Positions 56,004 through 64,000 of a stretch of 64,000 nucleotides of DNA are shown piece after piece. Made by a program: the position numbers and the translations under genes. Position 1 is the first letter of the stretch; every line of letters begins with the position of its first letter. The notes under the pieces are model-generated. The model did no database searches. It saw only the letters and a program-made list of their open reading frames with translations, and was not told the DNA's origin. The DNA is from Siphonodentalium dalli (taxonomy: Eukaryota > Mollusca > Scaphopoda > Gadilida > Siphonodentaliidae). The stretch covers positions 82,932,324 to 82,996,323 of the forward strand of contig CP136061.1 of the NCBI GenBank assembly GCA_032622095.1, in the 5' to 3' direction.

Positions 56004-56271
56004 TTCCCACCTTCCCATCCCTATATATATATTAAACTGCGGGAGGCATTATTATTCCTTATATAAATGGTAATAGGCTTACATATAATATTAATGTTGA
56101 GATAATTTCGTTTGTATAAAGCCTTAGACTAACATGCAAAAGCTTAAAGTGGGTCTGAATGAAACATAATGATATCTAGTATATGGCTATGAATTGAATA
56201 ATTTATTTTATAATTTATTATTGTATAGTCAGATAGCTATCTGTGATAGCGAATAACTTGATGTTTTGTAA

Positions 56272-56485
56272 AGCGGTTGAGAATCACAATCATTATCATA
56301 ATTCATGGGTATATGGATGAGTGTATGTGCAACAATGAGAGTAAGGAGAGTGTAAGTATTCATATTTATTCATATGTTATTATGGAGATTTTATCTCAAT
56401 AAATAATATTATTGCCAAAGTAGTCTTTGTTATCACACACCTGAAGTCCTATAATATCTTAAGTGAAGGGTGTGGTAATTAGGGC
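56272..56485 (+). repeat. Segment B, second copy
   Basis: Nearly identical to 55549-55765; followed by GGGCTATATGGGAATA instead of segment A's GGGCTATTTTGGCAAT. Confidence 0.94.
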
Positions 56486-56568
56486 TATATGGGAATAATA
56501 TATAATCATTTATTTAGTTTATCTTTTAATATTCCTTTAGAACAACATCCCCGACAGTTATTTGGTAG

Positions 56569-56690
56569 ATTTGAGGCACACATAGTGACTAAAAGGCAAG
56601 GGGACCAAGTTTCCCCGCCTTACCTCACACCTGATGAACATTCATTGTTAGAGCACAAATTGACCCAGGACGTAATTTGTTCTATGTGCA
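56569..56690 (+). repeat. Dispersed repeat, partner at 52738-52805
   Basis: GATTTGAGGCACACATAGTG, ACTAAAAGGCAAGGGGACC and CCTTACCTCACACCTG are shared with 52740-52805. The part after 56633 matches the repeats at 54460-54553. Confidence 0.85.
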
Positions 56691-57067
56691 ACTGAAAGCA
56701 AACTGAATTGAACGTTCAATACATATACCCAGTCATCAGTACCAATATATTCTGACTCCAGAAACAAGCTTGATCAGTGCATGTTTTCTTTGGAGAGATT
56801 GTATAGTTATATTAACCAGCGAACACATGATTGACCGTATTATTGTGGCAAGGAATTGAGTCGTCTTTGAAACTGCGGCACTGAGATAATACAGCCTATT
56901 TATTTACTATTCGGAAGAATCATCCGGTAAACACGATTACCGCACACATACCAGTATACAGATTCGTGTTCGACGACGGACGTATCCTTCGTGCGATATT
57001 TGTGTGGCACTATTCACTTGGGTCCAATTGCCGACAAGAAATCTTCAACTTTTGTATTGAATTACAG

Positions 57068-57631
57068 GCTCAATCGAACCTTTGGGGAAAATTCAACAAA
57101 ATGAGTTCCGTGTCGAGCTCATTAATTGCTCACACGAATACACACACCCGCGATCAACCGTATCCTTGCGATATATGCGGGAAAGCATTCAATCATTCAA
57201 GTAGTCTGTTGAGACATAAAAGAATTCACTCGGGAGACAAGCCATGTGAATGCGATATATGCGGGAAATCATTTAATCACTCAGGTAATCTGATGGCACA
57301 TAAAAGAACTCACTCCGGAGATAGACCATATGGATGTGATAGATGCAGGAAATCATTTAACACATCAAGCAACCTGGCGGTACATATGAGAATCCACACC
57401 GGTGACCGGCCGTATCAATGTGATATTTGCGGGAAGTCAACAAGCAACCTGACGAAACATAAGATAATACACACCTGTGATCGCCCGTACCAATGTGATA
57501 TTTGTCAAAAAACATTTCAGCAGTTGGGAACCTTGTGTTTACACAAGCGGATTCACACCGACCATATGCATAATATGTTGTACCCAAGAAACTATATAAC
57601 ACATGTTTACAAAGAGATGGACCATCTTTAA
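57068..57631 (+). CDS. Small C2H2 zinc-finger protein with MITE-derived C-terminus
   Basis: Probable splice acceptor TTGTATTGAATTACAG ending 57067; first ATG in the exon at 57101, giving 176 residues to TAA at 57629. Residues 1-15 are a half finger (SSSLIAHTNTH without its cysteines). Four intact fingers follow: CDICGKAFNHSSSLLRH, CDICGKSFNHSGNLMAH, CDRCRKSFNTSSNLAVH and, last, CDICQKTFQQLGTLCLH. Between the last two lies one shortened by four residues (CDICGKSTSNLTKH). The tail LYPRNYITHVYKEMDHL and the stop are encoded by a MITE-A end (57577-57637). The frame also runs 45 codons upstream of the acceptor. Role: likely nuclear DNA binding. It is a paralogue of 49012-49473 by leader and last finger. 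Confidence 0.68.
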   Translation, partial: AQSNLWGKFNKMSSVSSSLIAHTNTHTRDQPYPCDICGKAFNHSSSLLRHKRIHSGDKPCECDICGKSFNHSGNLMAHKRTHSGDRPYGCDRCRKSFNTSSNLAVHMRIHTGDRPYQCDICGKSTSNLTKHKIIHTCDRPYQCDICQKTFQQLGTLCLHKRIHTDHMHNMLYPRNYITHVYKEMDHL

Positions 57632-57637
57632 ACAACA
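57577..57637 (+). mobile_element. MITE-A end inside a coding region
   Basis: TACCCAAGAAACTATATAAC, ACATGTTTACAAAGAG and ATGGACCATCTTTAA are the MITE-A terminus, including TTAA at the edge. It overlaps the last ~17 codons and the stop of the zinc-finger frame. Confidence 0.8.
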
Positions 57638-57764
57638 TGCGTAACAAACGTCACCATCAAATGTTCCCTAACCTCACTTAGTTAAAAGAATATCTGTGCC
57701 CGGCCAAATTGTTCATGACACAATATTTTCTTTCTGTTGTTCATAAGAAACGCTATAGATAAAG

Positions 57765-58515
57765 AATGCCGGCTGATACGGACCCTGGCTCTTACGGACC
57801 CTGGCTCATACGGACCCTGGCTCATACGGACCTCCGGCTGATACGGACCCTGGCTTATACGGACCCCCGGCTTATACGGACATTGGCTCATACGGACCTC
57901 AATTAAAATACACAATTTTATTGTTTATGTTTTATGTTTATTTAAATAAATTTAAATTATGACAACATACATACAGAGATAACAAAAATATGATGATAAC
58001 AAATCAAACTCAGTGGATTCATCCTGATTACCATTCACTGACCATTTATCACCGCATGTCTGTTTATACAACGACATAAAGGGATCACACACGCGTGTTT
58101 ATACAACGGCGAAGAGATTAATTAACACGATTCAATAAAAAAAATTTTCAAGTCAGAACATCACATAAATTCTCAATTAATACAGATATATGTGTGAAAA
58201 GACAATCATAATTATATATTAAATTCATAAATATAAGTTTGAAAATCACCGAAAAAATCGGTTAAATTCATAAATATAAAAATTTGAAAATCACCAAAAA
58301 AATCACATACAATCTCAATTAATACAGATACATGTGTGAAAAGACAATCATAATAATATACTAAATTCATAAATATAAGTTTGCAAATTGCATAATTTAA
58401 TTGAGGTCCGTATGAGTCGGGTCCGTATAAGCCAGGGTCCGTATCAGCCGGTGGTCCGTAAAAGCCAGGGTCCGTAAGAGCCAGGGTCCGTTAGAGCCAG
58501 GGTCCATATAAGCCG
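57765..58515. mobile_element. Foldback with ~16-bp-repeat arms
   Basis: The left arm 57765-57901 is built of GGCTCATACGGACCCT-type units (about nine). The right arm 58403-58515 has the reverse complement (AGGGTCCGTATAAGCC). The innermost words ACGGACCTCAATTAAA and TTTAATTGAGGTCCGTA pair exactly. The AT-rich centre (57902-58402) has a ~140-bp direct repeat with TCTCAATTAATACAGATA and GTGTGAAAAGACAATCATAA (58172, 58313). Confidence 0.9.
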
Positions 58516-58656
58516 CATACCTAGATAAAGACAACGAGTCGTTTGGTATGTATAACGGATATCATCCAGGTTTCCTTTCTTCTGGACATTCACAAACTGG
58601 TTATAGTGTCTGCAGCAATAAATGTGATATTGGTTGTATAATTTGACCTAAGATTG

Positions 58657-59187
58657 TTAAAGATGGATTATCTCTTTAAATAACAAATTTGAAATAGTTG
58701 CGTGGGTATAAAATAATAGATATGGACTGAAGACCCCTGTCCGGAAAGGCTTCTATCAATTAATATTGATTTTATTTCGAATAATTTATTGGGACCGTTT
58801 ATTTGTCTATTTTTAGAACAGACCATTCGCGTGATACCATATAGCGATAGAGAGCATTAGGCTGATTATATGGCTACCTACCGAACGTCAAATGTCCCAG
58901 ATTGATTGGTTGTATTGTTTTATTCCATAGTTATTTATAAGGGATAATGAGTATAATTAACGTTTAACTGTGACAATATTACGCAATAAATGTTTTGGTG
59001 TCTGTTAACAGTAACCACTATTGTTCGTTAGCTAAACCACTACACCTTTTTAGACCAGAAAATATTCGAAATAATATTAATATTAATCGATAGAAGAATT
59101 TGCGGACAGGAGTCTTCGATTCAGATCTAATATTGTATACCCCGGTAACTATATAATACATGTTTACAAAGAGATAATCCACCTTTA
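58657..59187 (-). mobile_element. MITE-A, complete copy
   Basis: TTAA then AGATGGATTATCTCTTTAAA at the left and TTTACAAAGAGATAATCCACCT then TTAG at the right: inverted termini of ~17 bp with (near) TTAA flanks. Length 531 bp. It has no coding capacity. The interior contains a conserved GGGACATTTGACGTTCGG-type word (minus strand). TTAA flanks suggest mobilisation by a piggyBac-type transposase, which is not in this window. Confidence 0.85.
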
Positions 59188-59324
59188 GTTACATTCGTCG
59201 TCTTCTGGGAGTGTGTGAAGTGGAAGCCATTAACATTGATATGAAGTATAATACTTCTAAAAATATAGCTGCGGCATTCGTTCCTATGTCAATGCATATC
59301 TCATCGTTTCCAAAACTGTTTAAT

Positions 59325-59465
59325 GATGGATTATCTCTTTAAATAACAAATTTGAAATAGTTTAATGGGTCTAAAATAATAAATATGAATTGAAGAAATC
59401 GCTTCTAACAATAAATTAATAGTGATTTTATTTCAAATATCAAGAACAAGTCATTCGACGTTACT
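59325..59465 (-). mobile_element. MITE-A fragment
   Basis: GATGGATTATCTCTTTAAAT, AACAAATTTGAAATAG and GATTTTATTTCAAATAT follow the full copy's left end. It breaks off before the TIR element at 59528. Confidence 0.75.
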
Positions 59466-59527
59466 TCTGATGTGCAAATTGAACATACTAATATAATTCT
59501 AGAATGTTTCAGTACCCGTCACCAAAT

Positions 59528-61529
59528 ATGTGACCCGCCATATCAAATCCAGTCGTAAGTCGGGATTTTTACCCTGTGCCAATGCATTCTCTTATGTATG
59601 CGAGTCGACCATAGGTCGCCTCGCATATATTAGAGAATGCATTGGCCTAACATTTTTTTATAATTTCACCCATACAGAGACCCAGACAAACATGAGCAGA
59701 CGACACTCTTCTATATGCTTCCATATATGTGTGGGGCTCCCTGCATGGTAAGTCCAATAACGATAACGGAGAGAAAAAATTAGGGTAGGTAGGTAGGGAA
59801 ATGTTTTTTTTTAATTATTTTTTGATATTTTTTCCAGCTGCAGAAATATTAACTACCTCGACCGAAATGACATAAAATGCCTACTAGTACTTGTGTTGTA
59901 GGGAAAGTATTACTTGTGGAAATATACATTAACATTGAACAAGATATCAAACTTGCTGTTATACTTAATAGTGTGTTTCAGTATTCACATACTGATTTTG
60001 GCCATAAACTCAGAGGGATGGGGCTTCATATTCTCCGACTGTCCGAAAATATTATAGAACCTATATAATTTGAATTGTTCATATGGGATATTCTGCCTGA
60101 TTGTTGAAGATGTCAGTTGGGCTGAAGGGGGTCACTCACCAAATAAAAGTGCTGAAGGGTATTTTACGGTACACAGGTTTTGAAAATCTGCTGAAGGGTA
60201 CACAGGGTTTGTGATCAGCACTAATGCAGTTACTTTAAGTGTGTTCCCGAAAGTCTGGCAGCCACCAGCAGTTCGTATTCAGTTAATTTTAAATTTCCTT
60301 GCAACCTATACAAAGATCCGCTACAGAAATCATGACAAGACACGAATATACTGTTCAGCACATTTTCAAAACCTGTGTAGCATTAGTTGGTGTCAATTAT
60401 AAAAGCAAGTTTATCAAAACAAAACATTTATTTTGAACAAAATAATATATTAAAGGGGTACTGTACCGTGAATCCGGTTATTTGTAGGACTATCTCCTTG
60501 TATACTCAACAGAATATATGCAACAAATGAATGAATTTGAGGCATGTATTAATGCCAAATACACTTATGTGCTCTATGAATGGTGCAAACAACATGGTAA
60601 GTATATTGAAAATGAATTTATGACTCCAGTCATATAAATTACCATGTTGTTTGCATCGTTCTCATAGAACACATCAGTGTATTTGGCACTAATCCATGGC
60701 TCAAATGCATTAATTTCAATAATTTGCTGCATATATTCTCTTGAGTATAAAAGGAGATGGTCCCATAATTGGCAGATTCAGTACCCCTTTAGATAGCACC
60801 CAGCATTTTTAAATGTGTGCAAAAGAAACATGGTGGGTGAAGCAATGAAGTGTACCAGTAAAATGTTGTTTGAATATTAAGTGTCAAACGAAATGGAAAT
60901 GTACATTTCTCATGCTGTCAAGAAAATAATAAATGGGCATGCATGTTTATTTGGAACTCATGAATATGTTCCATAAGTCCCAAACAAGGCATAATGGTAA
61001 AGCAGGCATGAGATCCACTCTCTTGAAATTAAAATTGCAAGATTCATGCCTATCAATCCACAACCCATCACACACCTGTGGCTTTTGAGACAACTGTCAC
61101 ACTTCATGTCACTTATCACAGGCTTATGTTAGAAACCATGTGTTTTGCACCTAATGATTATCAATATTTATGAGCATTGGCGGTAAAAAAAGGAATTATT
61201 TCCTCTTTTTTTTCTTCTTTTTTTAAGAAAATTTTGACTTTTTCTCAAAATATCAATAAAAAGATTAGGGTCGGCGGGTTATTTTTAGGGTCGGTCGATG
61301 TACGGAAACATATTATCTTTTTTATTTGGCCTAATGGATGTTTTTTATTTTATGTCCTAAACATCGTAAGAAACATTTATTTAAAAAAAATGATAAAAAA
61401 TTGTTAGGCCAATGCATTCTCTTATATATGCGAGGTGACCTATGGTCGACTCGCATATATAAGAGAATGCATTGGCACAGGGTAAAAAAAATCCCGACTT
61501 ACGACTGGATTTGATATGGCGGGCCACAT
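59528..61529. mobile_element. 2.0-kb element with ~135-bp compound TIRs
   Basis: 59528-59668 (GTGACCCGCCATATCAAATC, GTAAGTCGGGATTTTTACCC, CCAATGCATTCTCTTAT) is mirrored by 61396-61529 (GGCACAGGGTAAAAAAAATC, CGACTTACGACTGGATTTGA, TATGGCGGGCCACAT). Each terminal repeat also holds its own hairpin (CCAATGCATTCTCTTATxTAT..ATAxxAGAGAATGCATTGG). The interior has no transposase motif. It contains the MITE-C hairpin at 60453-60791. Short frames at 59877-60068 and 60211-60402 are unidentified. Confidence 0.82.
60453..60791. mobile_element. MITE-C hairpin copy, ~150-bp arms
   Basis: TTAA/AGGGGTACTGTACCG at the left and CAGTACCCCT/TTAG at the right. The two halves are reverse complements almost throughout (GGAC.ATCTCCTTGTATACTC, GAGCACATAAGTGTATTTGG-type words, GCAAACAACATGGTAA and TTACCATGTTGTTTGC), leaving a ~40-base loop near 60605-60640. 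It shares its termini with the 583-bp copy at 26251. Confidence 0.9.
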
Positions 61530-61880
61530 GCCTCTCGAAGAATTTGTCAGCGCTGATATTGTACATTTGCTTCATTAGCTTGATCGTCTCAATTGCAATT
61601 ATTTTACATTATTTCACATTATTTTTATGGTACGGAATATATAATAATATAAACTACATACGAAGAAAGTGCGAAATTAAAACCCATTGAGTTTAATTAA
61701 AACCCATGGAGTTAAAACCCAGTGACCTAATTTGAACAAATCTGAATGTTTAACATTCCCTGGAGATTTGCTAGAGGTAATTGATTCCTAATTACAACAA
61801 TTTTCAGTAACATTCACATGATCTCAATGATTTCCGAGCTAATCAGTCAGTAACACTCACATGATGTCCCCTCTGAATAA
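61530..61880. other. AT-rich spacer
   Basis: Contains small duplications (AAAACCCATTGAGTT / AAAACCCATGGAGTT at 61680-61715; CAGTAACATTCACATGAT twice near 61806-61862). No gene. Confidence 0.5.
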
Positions 61881-61881
61881 T

Positions 61882-62391
61882 CTGTATTTTATGGATTATC
61901 AAATTCAGTTGTATAAGTCGTTTTTTAGCTCACCTGAGACGAAGTCTCTGGTGGAGCTATATTCATCACTCGTCCGCCTTCCGTCAATCCGTCCGTCCGT
62001 AAACAAGTCTGTAAACGTCTCCGGAATCATAACACTGAATGGGTTAATATTTGGTGTGGATGTTCCCTATGTGACTCACATTCAGATTTGTTCAAATTAG
62101 TTTACTGGGTCAAATATTTGCGAAGCCAGGATCATATGTATTTTATGGATTATCAAATTCAGTTGTATAAGTCGTTTTTTAGCTCACCTGAGACGAAGTC
62201 TCTGGTGGAGCTATATTCATCACTCCTCGTCCGCCTTCCGTCAATCCGTCCGTCCGTAAACAAGTCTGTAAACGTCTCCGGAATCATAACACTGAATGGG
62301 TTAATATTTGGTGTGGATGTTCCCTATGTGACTCACATTCAGATTTGTTCAAATTAGTTTACTGGGTCAAATATTTGCGAAGCCAGGATCA
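61882..62391 (+). repeat. 255-bp tandem duplication of a molluscan-type interspersed repeat
   Basis: TGTATTTTATGGATTATCAA begins copies at 61882 and 62137. They are virtually identical except for a 3-base difference (CACTCGTCC against CACTCCTCGTCC). Each has AGCTCACCTGAGACGAAGTC..GGTGGAGCT, an imperfect hairpin, then (CCGT)n and GTAAACGTCTCCGGAATCAT. Elements with this AGCTCACCTGxxxCGAAG hairpin and CCGT run are, to my knowledge, very common in mollusc DNA. An 88-codon frame in each copy is incidental. Confidence 0.9.
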
Positions 62392-62855
62392 TAACTTTTC
62401 CATCCATAGTATTTGAAAAAAAAAAAATTATAATAATTTTTATTCAGGTCATAAACATGAATACATGGTATATAACAAATGATTATAATGGTAGCTAAAA
62501 TGTAGTGTCATCCACTTGTACTTATACTATAGCTATTCGTTTAGAAATTTCTTTATAAGTCGTGGGCTTTCCTCAGAATAAGAGAACAAAAGAGATAATA
62601 TGGGTTTTATATTTTTATTATATGATTGTATGTTTTATATTTTTTTATTTTTTATTTTGGCAATTATGTTATCTTGTTTATTTATCATTGCAAATTTTTG
62701 CTTTTTGCACCGTGAGCACTTTTTGTAAAAAGATTTTCTATTCTGTGCCATCTGTCACAGAAAAGTTGGTCTTTTTATGTTTGATCTTTTGATAATAAGC
62801 TTGTAGTTTGAATAGCTTTATAGCTCGTAATCCATTCTAGTAGTCCATTGATACT
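62392..62855. other. AT-rich sequence downstream of the LINE
   Basis: No feature recognised; it may include the 3' UTR of the minus-strand LINE. Confidence 0.4.
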
Positions 62856-62858
62856 TAG

Positions 62859-64000
62859 TTAAATTGCTCTCATTCTATTTGAATATATATATCTTTTGTA
62901 TAAAAGTATACATATGCCTATTAAGTTGTCATCTACTTCATTTCCTGTAATAATGTCGGTTCCAAAAAAGATTTTTTCAGGGAGTATTTCAAAGGTTAGA
63001 TCACACCTATTATTCAATAACTGTTGAAAATTTAATAAAATTGATTTTGTCACTGGACATTCATCAACTAGATGTAGAATCGTTTCTCTTCCTGTATGGC
63101 AAAGAGGGCATATTACTGTTTCTGACAAATTACATTTGTAGAGCTTTGTGTTAGTATATAAAATGTTATGATTTATTTTAAACTGAAAAGACAATAGATC
63201 TGTGTCATTTGTAATTTTACTAGTTTTTGTGTAGTTTCTTTTCCATTCATCTATCGTGAACTTTATCTCTAATCTGTCTTCCCATTTGTTTTAGATATAT
63301 CTGTGGGTTTAGAGTATTGCTCTAAGAATATTGGATAGAAAGTCCTACAGGTCTTTTCAGATTTATTTAACATATCTATATTTTGTGTGGTCACGGTGCT
63401 AAGAGCCCGGTTTCTTCTAGCGTATTGCTTCCAGGAAGCTGGTAATGCTGCAAGTAACCCATTATAGGTGGTGAAGGGAGTTTTTATATCATATTTTTTA
63501 CAGAAACTCTCGTATTCCAGTAGCCCTGAGTTTTCTTCAATAAGATCGTTTAAAAAGTATATGCCTTTTTTAATCCATGTTTTATTAAAGAACATTTTTT
63601 GATTCACCAATATGTTTTGATTATAATATAGTGGTTCTTTTAATATCTCTTCTTCTGGGGTTATGGTAATATTTTTATCCAAACTGGACCATTCATTTAT
63701 CACATCCTTTCAGAATGGATTTAGTGTGTTACTCAACATCTTAAGCACTTCTTTATGAAGGTTCCATATTTTGTGGCCACCGAAAGTTTCTAGGTCATCT
63801 ACCAGTAATGTTTTCCAACCGGCTTCTGTCTGTGGGTCTAATTCTTTTTTAATCCAAGTCATCTTTAATGCTTTATAAAATGAGTCAATGTGGGGGAATT
63901 TTATTCCCCCATTTTCCCAGTTGTTTATCATTACATTTCTTTTAATTTTGTCTGTCTTTCCTGACCATAAAAATTTGAAAATAACTTTTTTTAATTTTTC
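62859..64000 (-). pseudogene. L1/Tx1-type LINE ORF2 C-terminal part
   Basis: On the minus strand the frame enters from beyond 64000 with KVIFKFLWSGKTDKIKRN, then MINNWENGGIKFPHIDSFYK and ALKMTWIKKEL, the classic post-RT block of L1/Tx1-clade LINEs (GG-x-x-x-P, then W-I-x-K). A stop at 63707-63709 (TGA, where Trp is likely) is followed in the same frame by KDVINEWSSLDKN to 63269. A one-base frameshift there leads to LSFQFKINHNILYTN and the zinc knuckle CPLCHTGRETILHLVDEC near 63120, ending TAA at 62859. The catalytic RT and endonuclease would lie beyond the window. Confidence 0.8.

Noticed and set aside
62088-62357. 89-codon gene, duplicated at 61861
   Set aside because: Both frames cover the 255-bp tandem interspersed repeat with its (CCGT)n run.
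1-64000. tRNA, rRNA or other structured RNA genes
   Set aside because: I looked for tRNA A/B-box-like pairs with cloverleaf arms and for conserved rRNA words and found none that I could support by eye. A covariance-model scan would be decisive.

Overview
This is a non-coding-rich piece of a eukaryotic, most likely molluscan, nuclear genome. There are no bacterial gene clusters, operons or ribosome binding sites. What is present is spliced exons, C2H2 zinc-finger arrays, 5'-truncated LINE retrotransposons, satellites and many foldback elements. The molluscan assignment is an inference. It rests on two repeat signatures I know from mollusc DNA: a short insert ending in GACGTTAAACCCC and (AATC)n with a 14-bp target-site duplication (27343-27427), and a duplicated repeat with AGCTCACCTGAGACGAAG plus (CCGT)n (61882-62391). 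Bivalve or gastropod cannot be settled from this window.

Layout. 1-7245: inverted minisatellite, sparse unique DNA, several tandem repeats and a ~145-bp satellite with a ~290-bp dimeric higher order. 7264-11763: the last two coding exons of a host gene whose product ends in an ILEI/PANDER-like (FAM3-type) domain; the 4.3-kb intron between them holds a decayed LINE. 12101-15811: a second LINE, open in one frame for 3.4 kb apart from three stop codons. 15812-31300: unique DNA broken up by TTAA-flanked MITEs, hairpins, two LINE 3' ends, clusters of a 28-bp perfect palindrome and a 390-bp tandem repeat. 31780-33445: a ~22-bp minisatellite that flips orientation at its centre. 34566-35850: a frameshifted C2H2 zinc-finger array running directly into head-to-tail Helitron-like units (35863-37474 and beyond). 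38802-43756: a ~5-kb foldback element with ~0.9-kb inverted arms around a satellite built from 33/35/43-bp modules, abutted by a LINE (43775-46540). 46985-48575: another nested foldback. 49012-49473 and 57101-57631: two paralogous small zinc-finger genes with similar 5' leaders. 51728-56490: two SGNH-hydrolase-like relics, a 1.1-kb foldback and a shuffled segmental duplication. 57765-62391: further foldback, MITE and duplicated repeats. 62859-64000: the 3' end of an L1/Tx1-type LINE on the minus strand.

The only candidates for functioning host genes are the ILEI-type gene and the two small zinc-finger genes. The rest is mobile or satellite DNA. The recurring theme is inverted duplication: at least eleven separate fold-back structures, from ~45-bp to ~1-kb arms. 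Two MITE families share TTAA flanks of the piggyBac type, and one appears to have inserted at the edge of the other. The structures I find most unusual are the 5-kb foldback/satellite element, the tandem Helitron-like junctions carrying TCAAGGTCA-type motifs, and the coding C-terminus of one zinc-finger gene that is supplied by a MITE end.
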